NCBI RefSeq assembly: GCF_008704795.1
Contig: NZ_CP023690.1
Coordinates: forward strand, 5,528,501 to 5,592,500
Direction of reading: 5' to 3'
Origin: Streptomyces spectabilis
GTDB taxonomy: Bacteria; Actinomycetota; Actinomycetes; Streptomycetales; Streptomycetaceae
DNA length: 64,000 bases
The notes beneath the pieces were generated by a model. It saw nothing but the letters and a program-made list of their open reading frames with translations. It made no database searches and was not told where the DNA came from. The stretch's first letter is position 1; every line of letters begins with the position of its first letter. The position numbers were made by a program, and so were the translations under genes. Positions 47,244 through 57,724 of this stretch are shown here, piece by piece.

Positions 47244-48215
47244 CTATGCCTTCCGCGGCCGGGGGGCCAGCAGCTGCTCCCGCAGCGCCGTCAGCTGATG
47301 CGAGGTGTCCACGGCCCGCGCCTCGTCGAGCGTGGTCAGGGCGAGGAGCAGCACGTCCGCCACGACCAGGGCGGTCAGCGCCTCGGTGGTGATCCCCGTG
47401 GGCGTGTGCGGCGCGGTGAGCACCGCGTCCACGCGCCCCCCGTACCGCTCGGCCAGCTCGTCCGTCACCAGCAGGACCCGCGCCCCCACCGCCCGCGCCC
47501 GCTCGATGAACACGGAGAGCTCCGCCAGATCCCGCCCCGGCTGGAAGATCACCACGGCGTCGCCCTGGCGCAGCGCGAGCAGGTGGTCGGCGAGCGCGAA
47601 CCCGGTCGCGCCCACGTACCGCGCGCGCCGTCCCACGCGGCCCAGGGTGAGGGCCAGATGGCGCGCGGCCAGCTCGGACGCGGCGACTCCGTACGCGTGG
47701 ATCTCGCCCGCGTCGGCGAGGACGCCGACGGCCGTGCGCAGCGCGTCGTCGGGGGTGAGGCGGCGGGCGTGCTCGATGCGCTCCTGCGCCTCGTCGAAGA
47801 CCTCGTCCCAGATGCCGCCGAGGTCCCGGCCGACGTGCGCGATGCGCTTGGCGAGCCGCACCTCGGGCGCGACCGCCGCCGTGAAGTCCGTGGCGAGGTC
47901 GCGCTTGAGCGCGGGCAGGCCCGCGTACCCGAGGCGCTGCAGGGCGCGCACGACCGTGGCGTTGCTGGTCCCGCTGGCCGTGCCCAGCTCCTGCGCGGAG
48001 GCGAAGAGCAGGGACTCGGCGGGCGCGCTCGCCAGGTACTGGGCGACGGCGCGCTCGGACGCGGACAGGGTCTCCCACTGGCCGCGCACGGCGGTGCGCA
48101 GCCGCGCGACGCCGCCCGCGCCGCTCTCGTCGTCCGCCCCGCCGGGTCCGCCGGGTCCGCCGGGCCCGGCGGGTCCGTCCACCGCTCCGCCCTCCGGCGG
48201 CTCTGAAATCTTCAT
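47244..48215 (-). CDS. MurR/RpiR-family regulator
   Basis: 323 residues: a Gly/Pro-rich N-terminus (about 8-35), an RpiR HTH (SERAVAQYLASAPAESLLFA, QELGTASGTSNATVVRALQR, about 53-100) and a SIS sugar-phosphate-binding domain (IHAYGVAASELAARHLALTL; AVVIFQPGRDLAELSVFIER). It is divergent from the hydrolase/ABC operon, with repeated GACGTTACA sites between, so it very likely controls that operon. Confidence 0.9.
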   Translation of the reverse strand: MKISEPPEGGAVDGPAGPGGPGGPGGADDESGAGGVARLRTAVRGQWETLSASERAVAQYLASAPAESLLFASAQELGTASGTSNATVVRALQRLGYAGLPALKRDLATDFTAAVAPEVRLAKRIAHVGRDLGGIWDEVFDEAQERIEHARRLTPDDALRTAVGVLADAGEIHAYGVAASELAARHLALTLGRVGRRARYVGATGFALADHLLALRQGDAVVIFQPGRDLAELSVFIERARAVGARVLLVTDELAERYGGRVDAVLTAPHTPTGITTEALTALVVADVLLLALTTLDEARAVDTSHQLTALREQLLAPRPRKA

Positions 48216-48240
48216 TACAGGTCTTGACTCCCGTGTGATG

Positions 48241-48298
48241 GACGTTACATGCTGGATGGCACGTTCCAGGCATCGAGCATTTCGTAATCGACGTTACA
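48241..48298. promoter_or_regulatory. Repeated GACGTTACA sites, candidate RpiR operator
   Basis: GACGTTACA occurs at 48241-48249 and 48290-48298. A related ATTACAGG is at 48214, and GTAATCGACGTTAC (48284-48297) gives dyad symmetry. The sites lie between the regulator and the operon start. Confidence 0.55.
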
Positions 48299-48306
48299 GG
48301 AGAAGA

Positions 48307-49533
48307 ATGGCGCCGCGCACCACCTCCGACCGGTCCTCCCGGGTCCTTCCCGTGGTCGAGATCTCCGGCACGCCGACCGAGCGCGGCCGTCAGTACGGCG
48401 AGGCCGTCCGCCCCCAACTGCACGCGGCCCTCGGGTACTACGCGGCCGCGTTCGGCCAGTCGGCGGGTCTGACCTGGGAGCAGGTGACCGCCCGTGCCGC
48501 CCGCTGGCTCAAGCCCGTCCGGGAGTACGCGCCGCACCTGGAGGAGGAGATGGCCGGCATCGCGGACGGCGCGGGGGTGGACCTGCTCGACGTCCTCGCG
48601 TTGAACGCGCGCGGTGAGGTGATCTACGACAGATCCTTCAAGCGGATGGCGGTGCCCGAGGGGGCGCAGGCCCCGGACGCCGAGGCCACCGCCGAAGCCG
48701 CCGACGGCTGCACCTCCTTCGCGGCCTACGGCCCGGCCAGCGGCGACGGCCATGTGTACGCGGGACAGAACTGGGACTGGCGCGCCGGAGTGGCCGACAC
48801 CGTCGTGATGCTGCGCGTCGTGCAGCCCCCGAAGCCCACCCTGATCATGCAGGTCGAGGCGGGCCAGATAGGCCGCCAGGGGGCCAATTCGGCGGGCATC
48901 GCCCTCAATGCGAACGGCCTCGGCGGGCGCTTCAGCGACGCGGTGGGCCTGCCGCAGACCGTGGTGCGCCGCAGCGTGCTCGACCAGCACGCCGTCACCG
49001 ACGCCGTGGACGTCCTCTGCCGCACCCGCGCCCACATCGCGTCGAACGCGCTGCTCACCTGCCGCGAAGGCTTCGCCATCGACCTGGAGACGACCCCCGC
49101 GGGGCACGGCTGGATGTACCCGAAGGACGGCCTGCTCGTGCACGGCAACCACTACCAGGCGGGGGTGCCCGCGGCCCTGGCCCCCGGCTACCGCCCGCTG
49201 TCCCCGGACTCCCTGGTGCGCGTCCCGCGCGCGGAGGAGGGCCTGGCCGCCCTGCGCGGCGCCACGGGACCCGACGAGTCGCTCAAGATCATCAAGCAGG
49301 CGATGTCCGACCACCTGGGCCACCCCGAGTCCCTGTGCACCCACCCGGACCCGCGCCGCACCGAGCTCAGGCAGTGGGCCACGCTCGTCTCCTCCTGCGT
49401 GGACCTGACCACCGGCGACTACCGCGTCACGGCGGGCACCCCCTGCGACCGCGACTACCAGCACCTTCCCTGGAACCTGTACGACGGCCCGTTCGGAGAC
49501 ACCACCGGAGACGCCACCGGAGCCACCAGATGA
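48307..49533 (+). CDS. C45-type autoproteolytic amidohydrolase/acyltransferase
   Basis: 408 residues of the NTN-hydrolase group related to penicillin acyl-transferase (IAT). The opening EISGTPTERGRQYGEAVRPQ and the nucleophile Cys135 in DGCTSFAA (self-cleavage before Cys) are diagnostic; QNWDWR and EAGQIGRQGANSAGIALNAN complete the active-site region. AGGAG lies a few bases before the ATG. Co-transcribed (ATGA overlap) with a peptide-type ABC transporter, it probably hydrolyses imported N-acyl or peptide substrates; the natural substrate is unknown. Confidence 0.87.
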   Translation: MAPRTTSDRSSRVLPVVEISGTPTERGRQYGEAVRPQLHAALGYYAAAFGQSAGLTWEQVTARAARWLKPVREYAPHLEEEMAGIADGAGVDLLDVLALNARGEVIYDRSFKRMAVPEGAQAPDAEATAEAADGCTSFAAYGPASGDGHVYAGQNWDWRAGVADTVVMLRVVQPPKPTLIMQVEAGQIGRQGANSAGIALNANGLGGRFSDAVGLPQTVVRRSVLDQHAVTDAVDVLCRTRAHIASNALLTCREGFAIDLETTPAGHGWMYPKDGLLVHGNHYQAGVPAALAPGYRPLSPDSLVRVPRAEEGLAALRGATGPDESLKIIKQAMSDHLGHPESLCTHPDPRRTELRQWATLVSSCVDLTTGDYRVTAGTPCDRDYQHLPWNLYDGPFGDTTGDATGATR

Positions 49534-51218
49534 CGCACCCATCGAGGCGACCGACGGGCACGGGCACGGGCAGGGCCGCGCCGCGGCAGGGAGCGCGCGC
49601 CGCCGCCGGGCTCGTCGCGGCGTCCCTGCTCGCGGCGGGCTGCGCGGGAGCCGACACCAACACCCTGGGCGGCGCCCCCGCCGACGCCGCGAAGCTGGCC
49701 CTGCGCGCCACCACCCCGCCCGCGCAGGGCCCCCTGGACCGGGCCGACTGGCTTCTCGAGGACGAGCCCGACTCGCTCGACCTCGACCGCCAGGGCGGCA
49801 GCGCCGGCCGCGTCGTCCTCACCAACATCTGCGAGCGGCTGTATCAGCTCCAGCCCGACATGAGCGTCAAGCCGTTCCTCGCCGAGAAGGCCCGCACGCC
49901 GGACGACCGCACGCTCGTCCTGACCGTCCGCGACGGCGTCACCTTCCACGACGGCTCGAAGCTCACCGCCGCCGACGTGCTGTGGAGCCTCAAGCGGCAC
50001 GCCGCGAAGGACATGGAGCAGTCGGACGAGTTCGGCAACGTGTCCTCGATGCGCAGGACCGGCCCCCGCGAGCTGACGATCCGCTTCAAGGAGCCCGACG
50101 CCCTGTTCACCAAGGCCCTCGCCGGGGACGCGGGCATCGTGTGGAACCCCCGCCGCGTCGCCGACGCGGGCAAGGAGTTCGGCACCCCCGGCCAGGCCGA
50201 CGCCTGCTCGGGTCCGTACCGCCTCAAGGAGTGGAAGTCCGGCGACTCCCTCACCATCGAGGCGTACGCGGACTACTGGGGCCCCAAGCCGCTGACCCGC
50301 CGCGTCGTCTTCCGCTGGGCCTCCGACAGCGCGCTGGTCAACGCCCTGCGCACGGGCGCGGCCGACGGCACGTACGCCGAGTCGCCGAACACGGCCGCCG
50401 CGCTGCGCCGCACGAAGGACCTCCGGCAGTACTACGGCCCCTCCACCGCGTCCCTCGTCCTCATCCCCACCGCGCGCGGCGGCCTCAAGGACCCCGCGAT
50501 CCGCCGCGCCCTGTCCCTCTCCCTGGACCGCAAGGGCATCGCCGACTCCGGCTACGGCGGCCTCGTGCAGCCCTGGGCCGCCCCCGTCGGCGCCGGAGCC
50601 TGGGGCTATGAGCGGCCCCGGTTCGCCGCCGCCCAGAAGAAGCTGAGCGCCACCGCCCCCGAGACCCCGACCGCCGACGACCTCGCCGAGGCCAAGAAGC
50701 TGGTCAAGGAGGCAGGGGCCCCCGGCGACCCCGTCGTCATCGGCACCGACAGCAGCCAGGGCCGCACCGTCGTGGCCAACGCCACCCGTGCCGCGCTCCA
50801 GCGGATCGGGGTGCCGGCACAGATCAAGACCGTGCCGCCCGCGCAGTTCGAGGAGTTCTACAGCGACCCCCAGGCCCGCGCCGACATCGACGTCCTCGTC
50901 GCCGACTGGTACATCTCCAAGGCCGACCCCATGGGCTTCTACGACAACGGCCTGTCCGACTCCTCCAACAACTGGGTCGGCTTCAAGGACGCGGCGTACG
51001 ACCGCCTCGTGCACAAGGCCCTGGCCACGCTCGACGACGCCGAGCGGGCCCGGCTCACCACCGAGGCGCAGCGGCGGTTCGTGGACGCCGCCGTGTGGAT
51101 CCCCGTCGCCCAGGTGCCCACCGCGCTCGTCCTCAGCGACCGCCTCACCGGACCACCCGCCTCCCAGTCGTACCTCTACTACCCGTGGGCCGCCCGGCTG
51201 GGCGCGCGGAAAGGCTAG
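49530..51218 (+). CDS. ABC transporter substrate-binding lipoprotein (SBP family 5)
   Basis: 562 residues. The signal peptide ends in a lipobox (LVAASLLAAGC, near 29-39). The SBP_bac_5 pattern follows: LVLTNICERLYQLQPDMSVK-type opening, KSGDSLTIEAYADYWGPKPL (near 233) and RRALSLSLDRKGIADSGYGG (near 328). It binds peptides or related substrates outside the membrane for the permeases encoded next. ATG 49530 overlaps the hydrolase stop. Confidence 0.92.
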   Translation: MTHPSRRPTGTGTGRAAPRQGARAAAGLVAASLLAAGCAGADTNTLGGAPADAAKLALRATTPPAQGPLDRADWLLEDEPDSLDLDRQGGSAGRVVLTNICERLYQLQPDMSVKPFLAEKARTPDDRTLVLTVRDGVTFHDGSKLTAADVLWSLKRHAAKDMEQSDEFGNVSSMRRTGPRELTIRFKEPDALFTKALAGDAGIVWNPRRVADAGKEFGTPGQADACSGPYRLKEWKSGDSLTIEAYADYWGPKPLTRRVVFRWASDSALVNALRTGAADGTYAESPNTAAALRRTKDLRQYYGPSTASLVLIPTARGGLKDPAIRRALSLSLDRKGIADSGYGGLVQPWAAPVGAGAWGYERPRFAAAQKKLSATAPETPTADDLAEAKKLVKEAGAPGDPVVIGTDSSQGRTVVANATRAALQRIGVPAQIKTVPPAQFEEFYSDPQARADIDVLVADWYISKADPMGFYDNGLSDSSNNWVGFKDAAYDRLVHKALATLDDAERARLTTEAQRRFVDAAVWIPVAQVPTALVLSDRLTGPPASQSYLYYPWAARLGARKG

Positions 51219-51224
51219 GCCGCC

Positions 51225-52184
51225 ATGGGAAAGGGCATCGTCGTCCGTCTCGTACGGCGCCTCACGGGCGTGCTCGCCACGCTGCTCGCCGCGTCGTTCG
51301 TCATCTTCGCCGCCGTGTACGCGGCGCCCGGCGACCCCGCCGTCTTCCTCGCGGGCGGCCGCGACAAGCTGACCCCCGAGCGCCTGGCCCAGGTGCGCGC
51401 CGAGTACCACCTGGACGAGCCGCTGGCCGCCCAGTACGGCCGTTGGCTGTGGGACTGCCTGCACCTCGACCTCGGCCGGTCCTTCAAGTACAGCGACCAG
51501 GTGTCCGACCTGGTGGCGGCCCGCTTCCCGACGACGCTCCAACTCGTCCTGTACGCCACCGTCCTGTTCGTGGTCCTCGGCGTGGGCGCCGGTGTCCTCG
51601 CCGCCGTGAAGCGGTCCACCTGGGTGGACTCGGCGGTGGTCGGGATCACGACGCTCGCCGCCTCGGTGCCGTCGTTCGTCGCGGCGATCGCCCTGGTGTC
51701 GTTCTTCGGGGTGCGACTCGGCTGGTTCCCTGTGACCGGCAGCGGCTCCGGCTTCCTCGGCACCGTGCACCATCTCACGCTGCCCGCCCTGTCGTTGGCG
51801 CTCGGCGCGCTCGCCCTGGTCAGCCGCGTGACCCGGCAGGCGATGGCGGACGCGGCGGCCTCCGACCACGTGGCGGCGGCCCGCGCGTCCGGCGTGCCCG
51901 AGCGCGAGATAGTCCGCCGCCACGTGCTGCGCAACGCGCTGGGGCCCATCGTCACCATGTGCGGCCTGGTCATGGCGGGCATGCTCGCCGGCACCGTCGT
52001 CGTCGAGACCGCCTTCGGCCTCAGCGGCATCGGCTCCCTGCTCGTCGGCGCCATCAACACCCATGACTTCCCCGTGGCCCAGGCCGTCCTGCTCCTGATG
52101 GTCACCGGCTACATCGTCGTCACCACGGCCGTGGACGCCGTCCACCCGCTGCTCGACCCGCGCGTGAAGGAGGTGCGCTCATGA
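51225..52184 (+). CDS. ABC transporter permease (DppB/OppB type)
   Basis: 319 residues, six helices. The N-terminal helix is VLATLLAASFVIFAAVYAAP; the EAA-type loop reads HVAAARASGVPEREIVRRHV, LRNALGPIV (near 221-250), the contact site for the ATPases. The stop overlaps the second permease start by 4 bases. Confidence 0.93.
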   Translation: MGKGIVVRLVRRLTGVLATLLAASFVIFAAVYAAPGDPAVFLAGGRDKLTPERLAQVRAEYHLDEPLAAQYGRWLWDCLHLDLGRSFKYSDQVSDLVAARFPTTLQLVLYATVLFVVLGVGAGVLAAVKRSTWVDSAVVGITTLAASVPSFVAAIALVSFFGVRLGWFPVTGSGSGFLGTVHHLTLPALSLALGALALVSRVTRQAMADAAASDHVAAARASGVPEREIVRRHVLRNALGPIVTMCGLVMAGMLAGTVVVETAFGLSGIGSLLVGAINTHDFPVAQAVLLLMVTGYIVVTTAVDAVHPLLDPRVKEVRS

Positions 52185-53028
52185 CCCTGACCCTGAGCGG
52201 TACGAGCGCCGTGAAGGCGGCCGGGGCCCGGCGCCCCATCGGAGTCCTGGTCGCGGGCGCCCTCCTCGGCCTCGTCGTCCTCGCGGCCGCCCTCGCGCCC
52301 CTCCTCGCGCCCTACGCGCCGGACGCCATCGACCTGTCCTCCTCCTTGGTGGGCACCGGCCGCGAACACCTGCTGGGCACCGACTCCTCCGGCCAGGACC
52401 TGCTCTCCCGCGCCCTGTACGGCGCGCGGACGAGCCTCGTCGCACCGCTGCTGCTGCTCGCCGTCGCCGGGGTGCTCGGCGTCACGCTCGGCGTGCTCGC
52501 GGCCTGGTGCGGCGGCTGGGTGGACACGCTCGTCTCCCGCCTCACGGACGTGATGTACGCCTTCCCCGGCCTGCTCTTCACCGTCCTGATCATCGCCGTC
52601 TTCGGTACCGGCACGACGACGTCCGTCCTGGCCCTCGGCCTTGCCTTCACGCCCACCATCGCCAAGTACACCCGTTCCCTGGCCCTGGCCGAGGCCCGCA
52701 AGCCGTACGTCGACGCGTACCGCGTGCAGGGCATGGGCGGCGCCCGGATCTGCGCCCGCTATCTGATACCGAACCTGGGCCGGTCCGTCCTCGGCTATCT
52801 CGTGGTCCTCTTCGGCGAGGCCCTGATGTCCCTGGCGACGCTCTCCTACCTGGGCTTCGGCGCCCAGCCACCATCCTCCGACTGGGGCCTGATGGTGCAG
52901 GAGGGGCAGGCGGCGATCGTCCAGGGCGCGATGCTCCCCGCCCTGGTGCCCGGCACCGCGATCGCCCTGGTCGTCGTCTGTTTCAACGTCGTCGGCGTCT
53001 GGGCCGCCGACCGCCTGGGGAGGCAGTG

Positions 53029-53029
<1 letters not shown>
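52181..53029 (+). CDS. ABC transporter permease (DppC/OppC type)
   Basis: 282 residues. The N-terminal helix GVLVAGALLGLVVLAAALAP is followed by the family segment HLLGTDSSGQDLLSRALYGA. The EAA loop is YVDAYRVQGMGGARICARYL. It forms the heterodimeric pore with the upstream permease. Its TGA overlaps the next ATG (TGATG). Confidence 0.93.
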
Positions 53030-53972
<943 letters not shown>

Positions 53973-53976
<4 letters not shown>

Positions 53977-54791
53977 CGACGACCGCCCTGCTCCGGGCCA
54001 CCGGACTGAGCAAGACCTACCCCCTGCCCGGGGGCGGCAGCCACCGGGCGGCGGACGACGTGGGCTTCACGGTCCCCGAGGGCGGCTCCCTCGGCATCGT
54101 CGGCGAATCGGGCTCGGGCAAGACGACCGTGGCCCGGATGCTCGTGGGCCTCGTCCCGCCGGACCGGGGGGAGATCACCGTGGCGGGCCGCCCGCGCGAG
54201 CCCCGCACGCCCCGCACCTCCCGGGCCCGCCTGGCCAGGGCCAGGGAGATCCAGATGGTCTTCCAGGACCCGTACGTCTCCCTCGACCCGAGGCTGACCG
54301 CCACGCAGTGCCTCCGTACGGTGCTGCGCCTGCACGGCAAGGACGAGAAGGACGGCGCGGCGGCCCGCGACCTCCTCGACCGCGTCGGTCTCGGCGCGCG
54401 CGAGGCGGACGCGCGCCCCCGGGACCTCTCCGGCGGTCAGCGCCAGCGCCTCGCGATCGCGCGGGCCCTGGCGGTGGGCCCCCGGGTCCTGGTCCTGGAC
54501 GAGGCCGTCGCCGCGCTCGACGTGTCGATCCAGGCGCAGATACTCCAGCTCCTGCGGGAGATCCGGGAGGAGACGGGGGTGGCCCTGGTCTTCGTCAGCC
54601 ATGACCTGGCGGTGGTGCGGCACGTCACGGACGAGGTCCTGGTGATGCGCCAGGGGGTGGTGGTGGAGCGGGGGCCGACGCCGCTGGTCCTCGCGGCCCC
54701 GGAGCATCCCTACACCCGGCTGCTCCTGGCCAGCGTCCCCTCGCAGGGCTGGGACCCCGAGGCCACGGCCTGCGCCCGCGCGACCCTGTAG
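53973..54791 (+). CDS. ABC transporter ATP-binding protein (DppF/OppF type)
   Basis: 272 residues. Walker A GESGSGKTTVARML (near 45-58), Q loop MVFQDPYVSLDPRLT, signature LSGGQRQRLAIARALAVGPR, Walker B VLVLDEAVAALDVS, H-loop FVSHDLAVVRHVT. GTG start in a GTGA overlap with the upstream ATPase. It completes a five-component peptide-type importer. The operon ends before two inverted copies of the dispersed repeat. Confidence 0.94.
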
Positions 54792-54821
54792 CCCTCGCCA
54801 CCGAAACGGCGCTCCGCGCCT

Positions 54822-54844
54822 CGTCCTCAAACGCCGGACGGGCT
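54822..54844 (+). repeat. Dispersed 23-bp repeat, copy 2
   Basis: Identical to 7558-7580, with a related flank GGCGCTCCGCGCCT to its left (GGCGCTGCGCGCCT at copy 1). Confidence 0.85.
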
Positions 54845-54916
54845 GGATGGTTCCCGGTGCGGACCGGATCTTGTCTGCGGCCTGCAGACGAGACGCGGCG
54901 CGCGCCGGAGACTTTT

Positions 54917-54939
54917 AGCCCGTCCGGCGTTTGAGGACG
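54917..54939 (-). repeat. Dispersed 23-bp repeat, copy 3 (inverted)
   Basis: Reverse complement of copy 2, 73 bases away; the pair may serve as the terminator of the ABC operon. Confidence 0.85.
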
Positions 54940-55028
54940 AGGCCGCAGGCCGATCGAGCCGCGCCGCGAGAGGCCCACCCCACCAGAGGGAAGCTCACCG
55001 GTTCAAGGCGCCCACGCCAGGAAAAGGC

Positions 55029-55070
55029 AGGGGCCCCGGTGCCTCGCCGAAGCGAGGGCGCGGGGCCCCT
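55029..55070. terminator. Hairpin terminator downstream of the cold-shock gene
   Basis: AGGGGCCCC (55029-55037) and GGGGCCCCT (55062-55070) form the outer stem. GCCTCG/CGAGGGC inside extends it. Confidence 0.75.
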
Positions 55071-55123
55071 TGGGTACTGCTTCCGTCCGGATCAAGCCGC
55101 CCTTATGGGCGACAAGCCACCCC

Positions 55124-55327
55124 TTAGGCGGGGGTGACGTTCTCCGCCTGCGGGCCCTTCGGGCCCTGCGTGACGTCGAAGGTCACGGCCTGGTTCTCCT
55201 CGAGGGAGCGGAAGCCGCTGGCGTTGATCGCAGAGTAGTGAACGAAGACGTCGGGGCCGCCGCCTTCCTGGGCGATGAAACCAAAGCCCTTTTCGGCGTT
55301 GAACCACTTCACGGTTCCGGTAGCCAT
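55124..55327 (-). CDS. Cold-shock protein, CspA family
   Basis: 67 residues, one complete OB-fold. RNP1 KGFGFI and RNP2 VFVHYSAI are intact, opening [26 protein letters not shown] is 3-4 bases before the ATG. It binds single-stranded nucleic acids and melts mRNA secondary structure. A 5' region of more than 100 bases carries a hairpin with a T-rich tail, which suggests control at the RNA level. Confidence 0.95.
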   Translation of the reverse strand: MATGTVKWFNAEKGFGFIAQEGGGPDVFVHYSAINASGFRSLEENQAVTFDVTQGPKGPQAENVTPA

Positions 55328-55379
55328 AAGCCCTCCTTGGGCCAAAGGGTTGCCCTGCTCCAGAACCTGCGATTGTTGA

Positions 55380-56531
<1,152 letters not shown>

Positions 56532-56559
56532 GCCGCAGCAGCCGTGCCGGGTCCGGGCC

Positions 56560-57579
56560 TCAGCCGTTGGGGACCGGGCCCTTCATCTTCTTGCTGATCC
56601 ACTGGATCGGCCCGTCGTCCATGGCGGGGACGTACGAGCGGGCGCTGTGGCTGCCGCCCTGGATGACGTTGAGCCGGGTCTTGACCGGTCCCTTGCCGTA
56701 CTTCTTCATGAAGGCCCGCAGGTTCGGCTGCCCGGACTCCGCCGTGCCCACCTGGAAGGCGATGTCGACCTCGGGGCCACCGCGTCGGATGAGGCGCTCG
56801 GCGAGGCGCCCCGGGTCGTTGGCGAGCCGCTGCGGCTCGTGTCCGCGCCAGAGCGGGGAGTCGGGCACGGTGTCCGGCCCCGAGGCGATGACGGCCTTGA
56901 ACCTCTCGGGGTGCTTCAGGACGGACTTCAGGCCCACGAAACCACCCGACGACGAACCCATGAAGCCCCATCCGTCACGGGACGTGAAGGTGCGGAAATT
57001 CGCCTTGACGAAATCCGGGACGTCGTCGGTCATCCAGGTGCCCATTTTCGGCTGCCCCGGTATGTCGCTGCCGTCGTAATAGAACTTGTCGTCGGGATTG
57101 AGCACCGGCATCACCACGATGAACGGCAGGCTCTTTCCCTCCTTCGACCACTTGGCGATGGAGCTCTCCAGCTTCAGGTCGGTGCCCATCCAATAGTTAT
57201 TGGGGTAGCCGGGTCCGCCGGGCAGCGCGATGAGTACGGGAAAGCCACTGCGGGAGTACTTCGGGTCGAAGTACTGTTTCGGCGCCCAGACCCAGACCTT
57301 TCCGGTGAATCCCGACTTCTTTCCGCGCAGTGTCGTGACGCCGATCTTGGTGCCGTCGTCAAGGGTGCTCTCGGTGGTGAAGGAGGCGCGGGGACCGGTG
57401 GGGAACCGGGTCCCCGAGGCCTTGCTCCCGTGGCCCGCGGAGGGGGCCGGGGCGGCGGAGCTCGGGCCGTCGAAGCTCATGGGCTCGTCCTCCTTGTCGG
57501 ACGAGCAGCCGGTGAGGAGGGCCGCGACGAAGACGAGCGCGGCGGCGGCCAGGGGGACGGGGGTGCGGCGGACGTTCAT
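56560..57579 (-). CDS. Esterase-family alpha/beta hydrolase lipoprotein
   Basis: 339 residues. A lipobox (VFVAALLTGC, C25) makes it membrane-anchored outside the cell. After a Ser/Pro-rich linker the hydrolase domain shows the nucleophile in GFMGSSSGGFVGL (near 207-219) and a C-terminal His in IQGGSHSARSYVPAMDD (near 310), as in the esterase D / antigen-85-like group. Substrate unknown. Divergent from the kinase gene with about 145 bases between. Confidence 0.83.
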   Translation of the reverse strand: MNVRRTPVPLAAAALVFVAALLTGCSSDKEDEPMSFDGPSSAAPAPSAGHGSKASGTRFPTGPRASFTTESTLDDGTKIGVTTLRGKKSGFTGKVWVWAPKQYFDPKYSRSGFPVLIALPGGPGYPNNYWMGTDLKLESSIAKWSKEGKSLPFIVVMPVLNPDDKFYYDGSDIPGQPKMGTWMTDDVPDFVKANFRTFTSRDGWGFMGSSSGGFVGLKSVLKHPERFKAVIASGPDTVPDSPLWRGHEPQRLANDPGRLAERLIRRGGPEVDIAFQVGTAESGQPNLRAFMKKYGKGPVKTRLNVIQGGSHSARSYVPAMDDGPIQWISKKMKGPVPNG

Positions 57580-57724
57580 GTGACCTCGACGGACCTGGGG
57601 ACAAGGGCGGCAATACGGTCAATTCCTTCTGGGTAGAGGGAGAAACCGGGGCGCGGGTTCCCGGGGCCGTAGGCTGATCCGTGGCAGTCGTACGCGTACG
57701 GCGCACCAGGGGGAGACCTTCGCG

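Larger units (their letters stand above)
54792..55123. other. Intergenic region with inverted dispersed repeats and a terminator
   Basis: No gene seen. It contains repeat copies at 54822 and 54917 in opposite orientation (able to pair over 23 bp with a 72-base loop) and the hairpin at 55029-55070. Confidence 0.7.

Noticed and set aside
49455..52145. 896-codon minus-strand frame.
   Set aside because: Antisense to the substrate-binding protein and permease genes, which have clear domains and start/stop overlaps.
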